Assembly: GCA_964034945.1 (NCBI GenBank)
Contig: OZ035962.1
Span: 91,185,650-91,249,649, forward strand
DNA: 64,000 nt
Reading direction: 5' to 3'
Source of the DNA: Chrysopilus asiliformis
Taxonomy: Eukaryota > Arthropoda > Insecta > Diptera > Rhagionidae
Part shown: positions 52,345 through 64,000 of the stretch, piece by piece
Position numbering within the stretch: position 1 is the stretch's first letter
How the letters are laid out: each line of letters starts with the position of its first letter
Program-made: the position numbers and the translations under genes
The notes under the pieces: generated by a model
Database searches by the model: none
Seen by the model: only the letters and a program-made list of their open reading frames with translations
What the model was told of the DNA's origin: nothing

Positions 52345-55300
52345 TTATTGACAATCACGAACTTTCTTCTCATTTTTAAATTCCTCTCGGATATACCGTG
52401 GAAGACGGAAAATCATGAAATACAAGAATTCTATGACACTTAATACGGAGACACCCATAAATAATCCTAGAATTCCACCACAATTCGCTATGAAATCGAC
52501 TGTTCCATACAATTCCGACCGTTTCGATGTCCAAAACTGGTCCTCCTTGAAGAAAAGCGTCATGGATGCTATTTGCTCCCTGTCGAGTTTTTTTTAAAGA
52601 AATATGAGACATTTTATTAGCCATAAAAATGCGATTTTTCACCTGTGTTCCATAGAGAACTCTGTATTTCCATCAGATAAAGACACTTCAGTATCATAGG
52701 ATATTTCCGTACATGCTGGCAAACAGTCACAAATTCCATTTTCGGATTCTTCAAATTCCATTTCCCGATATGATTCTACGGTGCATTCATCATTTGTAAG
52801 TTTGCAAATTGGCGTTTCTAGCAGATCTAGGGAAACATTTAAATTTTAAATCCAATTTTCAATTTTAAATCTAATAAAATATACGTGGCTGATAAAAGTC
52901 CACACAACCACAATTACGTAGCGTGTAATTTGCAAGACATTCAATTTCGCAATTATTTTGTGTGTAATTCTTGAAGAACATCAAATAACGTTCCGAGTTG
53001 AAATAGCACTGGCGGCTGTAAAACTTCTAAATAAATTTCGTGGTATTTTTTCACTTGGCAACTTAAGATACTTACTATTTGGCTTGGTATGATTTAAGTG
53101 CTACAACAGTTGATCTCATACTGGGCTTTATTCCAATCATTACATGTTGACCAAACGGTATACGGACATAACTTTTGGACAATTCGGGAAGTTCGTTCGG
53201 TGGGTGGATGACCAACTAAAAAATAGCAAAATTGGTTTATAGAATAATTTCTACGACAAATTTTTTTATTAACGGAGTGTCCATAAAATATGCCAAGTTA
53301 ATTTTCGCGTTTTCAAAGCTCTGATCCCCCCCCCCCCCTGCCCATCACCAAAAAAAAACCCCTTTTCTTGGTCTTCCTTTTTCGTAATTTTTTTGGTGAC
53401 AAACTAACGCAGAACCACACAACCAAACCATTTTTTGTACATTCTCATTTAATTTTTTTGTTCAACCATTGAACCATTTCTGATTCATGGTTTTCTCGAC
53501 CTTTCTAGCAAATTCTCATTTTATTCAAATTATCCCACCATCTTGAAAAGTTATAACATTTCTTATATAGAATTTCCTTCAACAAATTTTGACTTTCGAA
53601 ACTTTTTCATACATACTTTGAATCCAGGAATCAGAAGTCCACAATTTTGATCTAAATTCGTTGTTTCTCCTACAAGGATAACTTTCAGCCCCATTTCATG
53701 ACCAGAAATAATTACACGTCGTGGAAAACTGGAGTTAATATTCTTATCATATCCTGTATCTAAACTCCAATTGATGTCAGTGTCCTTAGGATTTGTGTAA
53801 TGGAAATCTCCATGCAGGCTGAAAAATATTTTCTGTTATTCTTAATTTTGCACTGTAGTCTTAATTTTAAACTGTTTAAAAATTGAATGTCACTGAAATT
53901 ATATGCCCTTGCACTATAAATTATGATTTAAAACACTTCCGTAAAATTTACAAGCACAGTAATTTTTATTAACGAGGGGTGCTTCCATAGTTTGACGGTG
54001 GTACTAAACAGACTAGGCGTCCCCAAGGAAAATGTTCGTCAACTAATACTCGTATATAGCCCGTGCCCCTTCTAGAAACCCCTAACCTGCTATCGTCTGA
54101 AATTCTGAAAGAATTTGGATCCGGTTTTCACCATTAAAGAGGTCAGCCTTCAGGATAAATATTCGCCCATTGATTTATAATCCCTCCCCTCTCCACACAT
54201 CCCCTCTCCTTCTATCCCCTGCAATTATAAAGGGATGTAGTTCCGCTTTCACTATTAAAGAATTCATCTTTGAGGGAAAAATTTAGCTCAGTTAAATCTA
54301 CCGCAACCATTTTCCTACATGTTAGAGAAAAGTCAGCTTCAAGGCCGAAGTCCGTGGGGTGGGGTTGAACCACGCAGTACCTACTATTGTCGATTTTAAA
54401 ATTCTATCATGTGTAATAGTTTTATTGTTGTATTATTCGATTTTTACTAATATAGATAAGTCGGATTTTATGCGTGTAGATAAGCAGGCCAACGGGGACA
54501 CGAGGCTAAAGGTCGACCTGCGGTCTTTTTAAAACTTATTCCAATCGGATTTTGATGTATGGGGTTTTATGTAGAATCATATCCTAAATAACTTTTGTTC
54601 TTGCACTTTTTTGATAAAATTCACCGTTTTTGAGATATTCAGAAAAAAAGTTTTCGTTCGTATTTTTGCCCATTAACGAACTTAGCCTCGCATTTTACGA
54701 AAAACGAATCTGCGCAAAATTTCAAGTCTCTAGCTCAATCCGTGCGCCCGCAATCCGCGCCACAGACAGACGGACGGACGGACAGACAGACAGACGGACG
54801 GACATGCAGAAATTAATTATTTTTATCATTCTAAACACACTGGTGTAATTCATTTTTGTGTGTGATGACGGGATCTTAGCGTTACAAACGGTAAGGCAAA
54901 GTTAGTATACCCTTTGGTTTCACCATACGGGTATAAAAATAGTATAATGTTTATGAAGAAAAAATTTACCTGTGATTTCTCATAATATTTTCAATTCCAA
55001 TTGAATTGAAAGTATAACAAATTCCATCATAAGTAAGAACTTCTGTCCACAACTCCTCAGCTGGTGTCTCTTCTTCCTTCCAAAAACACTTTTCAATTGC
55101 TCGATGCAAATACGTCCTTACAGATAATAAATCATCACACACGGATCCATTCCTATCAAGTTTTTGTATATCGACTAGTGAATCGTAGTATGAATTTTCA
55201 CAAACAAAAGACAAAGATGCAAATTTCTGAAGACTAAATGAGTTTTTTATTATTTTTCCTTGGTTTTAAAAAACATTGCCATTTAAAAAAAAAAAACTTA

Positions 55301-55765
55301 CTCTTGAAATGCAACACTTTGATTATTTTGTACTTTCAACAATATGTCAGTGTAATTGAAGGAACTGTTGTTAATGTAGTCGATTTTAATTCCCGGACAT
55401 ATTGTCACAGCTGGAAAGGGAATCTCTTTAATTAACGTTGATTTATCATCAAAGCTGACGATAACTGGATTTGTCTCCCATTTTTCCCATGTCAATAAAA
55501 TCAATTTTATGCATCCATAAATTGAGGCGACAAATACAAGAATCCAAAATATTCTAATAAAATTTTTTATTTGAAGCATTTTTTTCTTGAAAAATAGAAA
55601 ACAGTTTTTCTCTAATTACCTTTCAAGCCAAGAACGTTTTCTTTCACCCAAATATTTTAGTCCATGAATCGTTGTGGAATCACAATACTGCGAGACGAAT
55701 TTCCAAGCACGTTTTCTGTTTCTTTCCCTTAATTCAGAAAGCTGTTTCTTCGCCATCAAAGTCAT
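52345..55765 (-). CDS. DEG/ENaC (pickpocket-type) sodium channel subunit, gene 3
   Basis: Eight exons on the minus strand join into 517 codons: 55765-55620, 55553-55302, 55233-54970, 53818-53617, 53215-53076, 53015-52885, 52826-52643 and 52579-52345. The protein starts MTLMAKKQLSEL and has HGLKY, TM1 (FWILVFVASIYGCIKLIL) and IPFPAVTICPG. Next come a Cys-bearing finger region (CENSYY, EKCFW, DGICYTF), RQCYFNSERYLMFF, CLANYTLRNCGC and CDCLPACTEISYD. NCGGILGLFMGVSVLSVIE forms the Gly-Val-Ser tract and TM2. AATAAA overlaps the stop codon. Exons five and six are 140 and 131 nt, as in all four paralogues. An R1 copy sits in intron 3. It converges with gene 2 and pairs in orientation with gene 4. 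Confidence 0.86.
54530..54937 (+). repeat. Repeat family R1, copy 3, in intron 3 of gene 3
   Basis: The 5' end is truncated. It carries ATTCCAATCGGATTTTGATG, TTTACGAAAAACGAATCTGC, a short GACA/GACG satellite (54763-54803), GTGTGATGACGGGATCTTAG and ATACCCTTTGGTTTCACC, ending CATACGGGTATAAA. It lacks the block between GTTCGTATTT and the TTAACGAAC part seen in copy 1. Confidence 0.75.
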
Positions 55766-57092
55766 GTCCTTTTCGAAATAATCAACTAATTTTTAAGGAA
55801 AACAACTCTATTCTAGACCAGCCAAATTGCTACTATCAGTTAGTAAATTTCTTTCTTACTCTGAAACGCAAAGTAAATAATCAACAAGTTGTCCATAGTG
55901 CTTCTCAATCTATTTCTAAGTTATTGTAAAAAAATTAAACCAGATATATTTAAAAATAGAAAATTCTGTGTAACAAAACAATGTGCAGCATGTAAAAATA
56001 CACAAACGAATAATTTGAAAAATATAAAATTTCCAGGGCTTTTACCTTGTACATTAACAAATTGAAAATTTTCTTCCATTGTGTCGCTATAGTTTTGAGG
56101 ACAACTGTTTGAAAATAATTAATATCGTCACACAATTACGTAACAATCATAAACTGTAATTAACTAATTAATAAGATCATTATGTGTTTGTTTTACAAAT
56201 TAGACTGCTGTGGGAATTGAGAATCGCGGGCAGACCTAGCGAACTAATAATATAGGCTTCGTTTGTTTTATCACTAATGTCCACCTCCAAAAGTTAATTA
56301 ATTTACAGTATGAAAGTCAGGGTTTCATAAAGAAAGAATTAAAAATACTGGTAAAATTCCATCATTTTTATTATCACAAGTCATATGAAAAATACTTATT
56401 TTGTTATCAAACTTGCGTTTCTAAATTAATTGTTATTATTTTACTGAAAATTACTAATAAACATTTTATTTGATACTTAAGTTTCTGCCGTCCCTCCTTA
56501 TTTTCTTTGGGACGACCTCAGGAATTCCGGGAGAATATAAAAGGTGGTGTCGTTTCGGAAATATGGAAGGACTGAAAATCAACTAGTAGAAGATAAAAAA
56601 CACATTTACCTGTATTTTCTTGATCGACTATTTTTGTGTACTTTTTTCATAAAAGCGCATAATTTTTGAGAGATTTTCAAAAAACTGTTTTGTTTTCAAA
56701 TATCTTCAGAACCGCTAAAGATATACAAAAAACGTTTAAAGCCAAAAATGTAGAAAATTTTATATACTTTAAATTTTCTTATATCCGTTTCTTCCAAAAA
56801 AGGGCATAAGTTTCTAGAAATTCCTAAAATTGTGTTTATAAAAATGCATTGGAGGTATCCGTTATAGCTATCCTCACTTTTCCAAAAGTTGAACGAAAAC
56901 CACGATTTGTGTAAAGCTTTTTTACAAAAAATTTCAAGTCGCTAGGTCAACGTGTTCTCGAGTTTTTTAAGATATGTAAAGAGTACTTTTCAAAAAGGAC
57001 ATAACAATTTTGTATTTTAATAAAAACGCACTTTAAAACTTGTTTTATGATCTGGCAATGCTAAAACGTCAGTCAAGGTTTAAATTTTTATC
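55766..57092. other. Upstream of gene 3; inverted R3 copy at 56640-56985
   Basis: From 56640 to about 56985 an R3 copy lies in reverse orientation (AAAAATGTAGAAAATTTTA, TTTCCAAAAGTTGAACG, AAATTTCAAGTCGCTAGG, CAACGTGTTCTCGAG). The rest, including the promoter side of gene 3, shows no clear TATA/initiator pair. Confidence 0.5.
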
Positions 57093-57437
57093 ATGATGAA
57101 GTTCACGAACGAGCAATGCCACACAGCTGGTCAAACAATTGATCTATTGAAGGAGAAGTTCGGTAATCGTGTAATCTCGAGAAATGGTCCGGTCGAATGG
57201 CCACCTCGCTCATGCGATTTAACGCCGTTGGATTTCTTTTTATGGGGTTATGTTAAGTCGTTGGTTTATGCCAACAAGCACACAACGTTAGAGGAGCTCA
57301 GGAACAATATCGAACGCGAAATTGCCAACGTTCCGGCCGATATGTGTGGAAGAATGGTGGAAAATTGGCTCCAAAGAATCAATCAGTGCAAACGTACTCG
57401 CGGTGGCCATATGAACGACATCGAATTTCATACTTAA
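57093..57437 (+). pseudogene. Tc1/mariner-superfamily transposase C-terminal fragment
   Basis: The frame reads CHTAGQTIDLLKEKFGNRVI, then GPVEWPPRSCDLTPLDFFLW, GYVKSLVYANKHTTLEEL and NWLQRINQCKRTRGGHMNDI to TAA. This is the C-terminal third of a DDE transposase of the mariner-related group with the WPPRSCDLTPLD(Y/F)FLWG signature. The region that would carry the first two catalytic residues is missing, and NEQCHTA replaces the expected DGATCHTA, so the second catalytic Asp is lost. It is a different lineage from the mariner at 41513. Confidence 0.85.
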
Positions 57438-57542
57438 ATGTAACATGTCCACTACACCTGGAATAAATTTCAGCCCGATATCTCAATTATTCGGTGTTTT
57501 ATTTAAATACAAAATTGTTATGTGCTTATTGAAAGACCCGAT

Positions 57543-57645
57543 ACAACTAACAGACCGCCAGACCCACAGACTGACAAACCGACAGACTGACAGGTCGACA
57601 GACCAACAGGCTAAAAGACCGACAGACTGACAGACAGACGGATAG
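57543..57645. repeat. CAGACTGACAGACCGA satellite
   Basis: An imperfect array of ACAGACYGACAG units, like those within R1 and R2, but here outside a recognisable copy of either. Confidence 0.8.
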
Positions 57646-58917
57646 TTGCATGAACATCATCGTAGTTTTACGAATGCAATACTTTCCCTATATTATCTTG
57701 TTCCGAATTAATTAAAAATAAGTATGGTAACGATACCGAACACCAAATTAAAGCAAACATTTCTGATGAATTTCATGCTAATCTTTTCAAGAGTCAATAT
57801 AGAAGTATGACGAAACCGCCATTATTTTTTGCTCTTGGCGAGTTGCTTTGCAAGTCCAAATACCCACAATCCGCCTCACAAGGCTTTTTACGAGTATTAA
57901 ACAGAAAACAAAATTCCTATAAGAATTTTTCCCTTGCTGTCATCGAGAGGAAAACTTCAGAGACTTTTCTTCAGTAGTAATTAGCAAGTGTCTGTCTATG
58001 TTTAGGTTCTAGTTTATGCGGCTAGGTGCGAACGCACACGTTTCATCTCGTCGCGGAAACTTTTGGTCCTCAAAATGCCTTTCCGACGTACACGCTTCTT
58101 CATTTTTTAGTAGGAAAACCTTGTTTACAACAATCGATCGCTCATGTGTGTGTGGTTCTCATATATGTGTTGTATTTCCAGCTCATTCCCTTGCTAGCTA
58201 GCACCGAGGCAACATCAATTGCCAAAATAGAAGAATAAGGACTGGTAATTTGTTATTTACCTACCTACCTGAAAAATAAAACTACCTGGAACTGGTATTT
58301 CACTATTTGCATTCAATTTTCATTTATTTGGGATATGTTTACGAGTCGGTGGCTAAGCAACGACTGACTCAATGAAATTACGCACACATACATGCTGACA
58401 TGATACACGAGCGACTTCGTTTGTGTGCGTAAAAGAAGACGAGAAGAACACTTTTCGAGTGGCGACTTTTTCCCTCTTGCCGCACTCGTTTCTTTCCTAC
58501 AATTTGGTAAAGTTGCGGCATGCTGATGACCGAAAGTTGCTCCGTGTACGCCCTCGCTAGGAATCAAAATTTTTGGAGCCTAGGAATCAAAAAGCCACGG
58601 AGAAAAGGAAACAATATTTTACTTGATGTTATATTCATATTTTATTTGCCGTAACACTATTATTACATTTAACAAACTTGAAATAAATACTTTTATATAA
58701 AACATTTATTTGAATTTTAAAAAAATATACAATCTTTATTAAAATGAAATTGCATTCGTAATTTTTTTTACCATAAAAACTTTTATTAAACCATAAAAAA
58801 AATTTAACCATAAAAAAATGGACAAAAAAAATCAAAATCAATTAAAAATTTCTGGAAATAAAGACTTACCATTAATTTAACTTTTGTATAGATTTTTTTT
58901 AATAAATTTCAAGAATT
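57646..58917. other. Intergenic between the transposase remnant and gene 4, nothing recognised
   Basis: The 58000-58600 part is more G+C-rich, with frames up to 84 codons on both strands, but none has a recognisable motif or splice signals. The rest is A+T-rich. Confidence 0.45.
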
Positions 58918-61900
58918 TTATTTTTTTAATTTCGATTGCCTTTTCTCTTCTTTTAGTGTTAAATGCAGACGAATTGTTGCAAAATAGATCATTTCAAAGA
59001 CACTGAGAATAGAAATTCCCATAAATAACCCAAATATTCCTCCACAATTCGCTATCAAATCCGTCACACCATAAAGTTCCGAACGCTTCGAGGATGTAAA
59101 ATGATTATCAGAGAAGTATAAGCTAATCTTTGAAAAGGTTTTACTGAAAATAAAAAATTAAATTGATTGTAGTTAAATACGATTTTTGTACGAAATTTTG
59201 GGGGTTCTTAAAAGTGGTGTTTTAATGCAATCAAAAATTGAGAAAAGTCAAAAAGTTTGAAGAAAAAAATGTTGAAAGTAAGAAATGAAAAAATCGTACG
59301 GAAATCTTTTAAAATTACGCTATAAATCACAACCAGTTCTCCTTTTAAAAAACTTTTAATTAGCTTGATATTTTATCTGTCTGTTTGTTTGTTTGTCAAG
59401 GTCGAAATTTTTAATCTAATTTTAATCCACTTCCACTCATCCGATTGAATTTAAATTTTGCACGCACACGTAACCCCGATGACAATGCAATATGTGTGTA
59501 AGCAATCTACCCCTCCGCTTGCCTGTAAACCCCTCTCCCGCTATCTCCTAAACTGTTGAAGCATTTTTGTCGCGGTTTGCGCCTTGAGTAAATTCCCACA
59601 CAAGAAAAGTTCTCACCCACTATAATCCACCGCTCCCCTTGTATGTAAACCCCTTTCCTGCTATTTCCTAAACTGTTGGAGCATTTTTGTCGCGGTTTGC
59701 GCCATTGGGTAAATTGCCAAGGCAAGTTTCCGTCCATTAAAATGTACCCTCCCCTTGCCTGTCAAACCCTCTCTTGCTGTCTTATGAACCGTTGTTGCGG
59801 TTTTGATGCGGTTTGCGCCAATGAGTAAACTGTCTTCGAAGTAAAGCTTTTCTCCACTAAGATCTACTCCTATCCTTACCTGTCAACTCCTCTCTTACTA
59901 TCTTCTGTACCGTTGGAGCAATTTTAACGCGGCTTTAATCAAATACAAAATGAAAAGGATGAAATAAAAAAATAGATAAAACAAAAAACAAATTTAAAAA
60001 AAACTTAAAAAAAGCTTTTATTTTTAAAAAAAATGCAATAAAAATTTAAAAAAAACACAATTTTTTGGCCGCTGTGTATCAGAAATGTGTAACTAGATAT
60101 AAAAATTTGTTTTATTTTATTTTTTATGCTTTTATCTAGGTTGAATTTCTGATACACAGTGCCTAAAACATTGTTTTTTCCTTCTTTTTAATAAATTTTT
60201 TTAAATAAAATTTTTTTTAGAAATATTTCTTTTTTAAGTACTACTCTTACTTGGCAAAGTAATCACTGGAATTGATTAAAGATTCATTTAATTTTGCAAT
60301 GTCTAATTTCGCTTGTGATACTTCCACATTATAAGAAATTGATTGGCATGATGGTAAACAATTGCATTCCTGTTCCAAAATCCCAGATTCAACAATTTTT
60401 TGTTTAAGAGCTTTATAGCATTTTATATCATCGTATCCACAGATTCTGGTATTTTCCAATTCTAGAAAAAAGTTTAAATCATTATTCTGAAAAAAAAAAA
60501 TATTTCTTTTTCTATCGCACTTGGCATGAAAAATTTTACACAGCCACACGTTTTGTATGTATAATTGGCCAAACATTCGATTTCGCAATTATTTTCCGTG
60601 TAAAGTTTAAAAAATCTTAAATATCTTTCATCACTGAAATAACATTGACGCCTGTAAAAATTGCAAATAAATTTATTAAATTATTTTTATGAAGTATGGG
60701 CTTGTCCACTATCCGCTAATGGCTTTTCTGACCCCCACCCCCTTGTTAATTTGTTATCAATCAATTAGATTTACAATTTTGTCCCACCCAGAAGATCCTG
60801 CCCAGGTACGTTTCATGTATTTTATGGACAAGCCCAAATATTGAAAAGACAAATTACTGTTGAGGAGTGTAATATCTGAGTTTTTCATCTGTTTTAACCA
60901 TTGATGGCCTGATTTCAACGTGGAGCGCTTGATTGTGAGGTAAAAGGAAGAAATTCTTTTTTGTTTTTGGAAAATCACCAGGAGTACTTAAAACCACCTG
61001 AAAATATTGAAGTTTAAAATTAATATGAGTTGAAAATTCATTTTTTCAGTAGTTGGTTATCAAGGAAGTTTTTTTATATTTTTGAATTTACAAACATTTA
61101 AATATATATGTATATCTTAATTGCTTCTGGTATGCTTCATAGTGCGAAAAGGTAAAACACAAAGAAGAAAATCAATTACTTTATATCCTCTCTCATTCCC
61201 ATTACAAACATCGTCCTCGTCGACTTCGTTACTTTGTAGTAGAAATTCATATCCTTCCGACATATCGCCATCATAAACGCGCAGTGGATACGTATCGATT
61301 TCAAAAACTTTAACGTACCCGGTGTCAATATTCCAATGTATGTTTCTTGTTTCACCAGGATGCTTAACCAAGATATTTTTTCAATTAAATTAGGTAATCA
61401 TAAATTAAGATAAAATTTAAATCACACTTTTCTTACCTCAAGATTTTGGTATCGTAAAATGTCATGCAAATGAAAATTATTAAAACTAAAACAAGATCCA
61501 TCGTCTGTGGTAACATCCTGGAAATTATGATCCAAGGATATAATATCTGATCTCCATTTAATTTGCTCAAAAGTTTCATTTGCGTCCGGCGAAAGATCAC
61601 TCAGAACTTTCAAATAATCATAAGAATCATCTAACATCGACTCGTTTAGTTTCAACTCCTCATCAACCGTGCAGATTTCCAAAAGTGCTTCGAATAATTG
61701 AAACCTACAAATTAAACAAAAAAAAATCTACACTTTTGACTCAGAGTTTAAAAATTTGTATTTTACGTTTCCGGTGGCACAAAAGATTTCTCTTGAATTT
61801 TATAGTACGTCTCATCAAATGCAATTCGACTGCGTTTACTCTTCACTAATGGACAAAAGGTAATTGCCGGAAATGGAATATCCCAAACAGGTGTCGATAC

Positions 61901-62272
61901 CTCGGATAAACTTACAATCACTGGACTATTAACCCATTTGGTCCACGTCTCATACGTTAAATAATAACAACTAGCAGTAGCAGTAATCAGCATAATTAAC
62001 CAAAATAACCTTGAACCAAATTCCAAAATATCGTTAATTAAGAGGAAAGCTCAAGTTTCTCTAATAATAATAAATTAGTCTAATTACCTCTCATACCAAG
62101 TTCGTCCTTTTTCACGTAGATATCTAACACCATGAACACTGCTATTAATGCAGTATTCTTCCGATAAATTCGATATGATATTTTTTAACGATTTCTTATC
62201 ATTTGCACTCACTGTCTCTGAATTTTCACAGAAACCGGTTTCCTCTGTTGGGGTACTTTCAAAATTTCCCAT
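58918..62272 (-). CDS. DEG/ENaC (pickpocket-type) sodium channel subunit, gene 4
   Basis: Eight exons on the minus strand join into 536 codons: 62272-62089, 62009-61767, 61704-61437, 61362-61180, 60997-60858, 60651-60521, 60486-60251 and 59143-58918. The N-terminus (MGNFESTPTEETGF) is longer and acidic. Family marks are VHGVRY, TM1 (LFWLIMLITATASCYYLTY), IPFPAITFCP, RQCYFSDERYLRFF, CLANYTYKTCGC, CNCLPSCQSISYN and NCGGIFGLFMGISILSVFE (Gly-Ile-Ser tract and TM2), ending in a Lys/Glu-rich tail. The exon 6 donor is the weaker GTGCGA. Intron 7 (1.1 kb) holds a four-unit repeat array whose sister copy lies just upstream of the gene. A TCAGTT on the minus strand near 62331-62336 could be an initiator. 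Confidence 0.86.
59375..59955 (+). repeat. Array element with four ~120-bp units, in intron 7 of gene 4
   Basis: A CTGT/TTTG opening and TCAAGGTCGAAATTTTTAAT are followed by TAACCCCGATGACAATGCAA. Four diverged units then start at about 59508, 59627, 59747 and 59865, each with TGCCTGTAAACCCCTCTC and CGGTTTGCGCC-type cores. The same elements in the same order recur at 62512-63150. Confidence 0.75.
60067..60163. mobile_element. 97-bp foldback element in intron 7 of gene 4
   Basis: The left arm GCTGTGTATCAGAAAT and right arm ATTTCTGATACACAGTGCC are inverted, with inner CTAGATATAAAA / TTTTATCTAG. No target duplication was seen. Confidence 0.65.
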
Positions 62273-62511
62273 TTAATTAATATTTGAATTCGTTAATTGA
62301 ATTATAAAAAACTTACTCCATTTTTGTAAACTGACCTCAATGACTGCCGAAATGTAATTAAAATTAAACGTTTACAGGCTATGGTTTTTATCAGTTTCTC
62401 TACTCGCAATAAATGTCATGCGTAAATATTGTTTTTTATGTCCTGTGGCAACTTTTTCTACATCAGTGGCTCTCAAGGTAAAAATAAAACTTTAATAAAA
62501 ATTTATAATTA

Positions 62512-63150
62512 CTTTCCCCTGCTATAAAGGGAAAGTATTGTATTTATGATGCTTGATTTTTTGTCTGTCTGTTTTTTCGTTTCTTTGTCAAGGTCAAAAT
62601 TTTTAATCTAATTCTGCACCACTTCGACTCATCCGATTGAATTGAAATTTGACACACACATGTAACCCCGATGACAATGCAATATGTAAAGCACTCTACC
62701 CCTCCGCTTGCATGTAAATCCCTCTCCAAGTATCTCCTGAAACGTTGTAACGATTTTAAAGTGGTTTGCGCCTTGATTGTCCCTAAGAAAAATTTTTACA
62801 CAATAAAATTTACCCCTACCCTTGCCTGTAAACCCCTCTCCTGCTACCTCCTAAACAGTAAACCATCGGAGCATTTTTTAAGCGGTTTGCGCCATTATGT
62901 AAATTGTCCCCCCAGGCAAGTTTCCGCCCATTAAAATCTACTCCTCCTCTTGCCTGTCAAACACTCTCTAGCTGTCTTATGAACCGTTGGTGCGATTTTG
63001 AAACGGTTTGCGCCATTGTATAAACTGTCTTCAAAGTAAAGCTTTTCTCCACTAAGATTTATTCCCCCCTTACCTGTCAACCCCCCCCCCCCCCCCCACC
63101 CTATCTTCTGAAACCTTAGGGCAATTTAAACGCTGCTTTACTGAAATACA
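62512..63150 (+). repeat. Array element with four ~120-bp units, upstream of gene 4
   Basis: It starts near TTTCCCCTGCTATAAAGGG, then TCAAGGTCAAAATTTTTAAT and TAACCCCGATGACAATGCAA, with units at about 62697, 62815, 62937 and 63058. A poly(C) run (63080-63098) interrupts the last unit. It is the sister of 59375-59955 in the same orientation and begins only 240 bases from the gene 4 start codon. Confidence 0.75.
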
Positions 63151-63465
63151 AAATGACTAAAATAGATGAAATAAAAAAATAACAAAAACAAAAAAAAAAA
63201 TCTTGAAAAAAGCTTAAACCAAAGATCAGACGAAACGGAACCATCGTTCAACTTTAAATTTTTAGGATCGAAAAATGCGTATTTTTTGGATTGAAATATG
63301 CATAACCAGATTTAGAGTCCAGTATTTTTTTTTTGTGGTTATACAATACAAAAAAAACATTCCACATGCCCTCTAGAAGTCTTTGGTAAGAACAAAAACC
63401 ACTAAACCATTAAAAATTCAGTGAACCAAAAACCAGGAAGCGAAATCAATTTTTTGAAATTTTAG

Positions 63466-63662
63466 AAACCAAATCCAAAGCCCAAATGAGAACCAAATTT
63501 TTGGAATGTTAAAAACCAAACTCAGAACCGAATTTTTGGAATTTTAGAACCCAAAACCAGAACCAAATTCTCGGAATTTTAAGAAACCAAAATCAGAACC
63601 AAATTCTCGGAATTTAAGAAACCGAAACCCAAACCAGAACCAAAGTTTGAAATTTTTGGAAC
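63466..63662. repeat. Degenerate ~42-bp tandem repeat
   Basis: About five imperfect units around AACCAGAACCAAATT and CGGAATTTTAAGAAACC. Confidence 0.75.
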
Positions 63663-63676
63663 CAATATCAAAATTA

Positions 63677-64000
63677 AACATAACAAAAGCTATAATTGCC
63701 AATCTGGCAATTATTGAAAACCCCGTATGGTGATTTAAGTGAATGGTGAACAGTTGTATCAAAATTCCACTTTGAAGTCAAACTTTCCAACAAGATTTTT
63801 TTAATTTATTCCAATCGGATTTTCATGTATGGAAGTTTTATGTATAATCATATCCTAAATAACTTTTGTTCTTGGACTTTTTTGATAACATGCACCGTTT
63901 TTGAGGTATTCGCAAAAAACGTTTTCGTTCGTAGGGGGGGGCTAATGGTCCATTTTTGCCCATTAACGAACTTAGCCTCGCATTTTACGAAAAACGGATC
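63677..64000 (+). repeat. Repeat family R1, copy 4, cut by the window end
   Basis: It has AACATAACAAAAGC, the hairpin ATTGCCAATCTGGCAAT, CCCCGTATGGTGATTTAAG, ATTCCAATCGGATTTTCATG and TTTACGAAAAACGGATC. The satellite and 3' end lie beyond the window. Confidence 0.75.

Noticed and set aside
58016..58567. Overlapping frames on both strands in the G+C-richer block
   Set aside because: No family resemblance and no consistent splice sites; composition alone explains the open frames.

Overview
This is A+T-rich animal nuclear DNA, very probably from an insect. It holds four intron-bearing DEG/ENaC (pickpocket-type) sodium-channel genes with GT-AG introns, arthropod-style promoter elements (TATA plus a TCAGTT initiator), and many insect-type transposon remnants: Helitrons, mariner, hAT, Harbinger-like and Mutator-like elements, a solo LTR and a LINE tail. 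I see no bacterial gene organisation, no tRNA or rRNA gene and no CRISPR array. Species cannot be fixed from the sequence; a dipteran is a guess.

Layout. 1-0.6 kb: the last exon and 3' UTR of an unidentified membrane-protein gene (+). 0.6-27.7 kb: gene-poor DNA built from nested repeats. These are six Helitron copies across the window (three more lie further right), several miniature elements with clear target-site duplications, a 676-bp solo LTR inside a Helitron, and dispersed families called here R1 to R4. 28.2-34.4 kb: one uninterrupted 2,067-codon gene (+). Its product has two RX4H motifs of the HEPN RNase type in the N-terminal half, then about 25 ankyrin repeats and a helical tail. 34.5-38.8 kb: more repeats and a LINE remnant. 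38.9-62.3 kb: four related channel genes arranged as two (+) followed by two (-): 39252-44784 (+), 46307-51206 (+), 55765-52345 (-) and 62272-58918 (-). Exon chains could be built for all four with no frame break (510, about 536, 517 and 536 aa). 62.5-64 kb: repeats, including an R1 copy cut by the window end.

How it works together. The four channel genes are paralogues that arose by local duplication. All carry the N-terminal His-Gly gating motif, a FPxxxxCP motif after TM1, the Cys-rich extracellular domain and a Gly-X-Ser tract before TM2, and the fifth and sixth coding exons are exactly 140 and 131 nt in each. They probably encode subunits of trimeric amiloride-type Na+ channels used in sensing or ion balance. 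The ankyrin/HEPN-like gene is the most unusual gene: it recalls RNase L in combining ankyrin repeats with a HEPN-type catalytic motif, but in a different order. The rest of the window is an unusually legible record of transposons landing in transposons.
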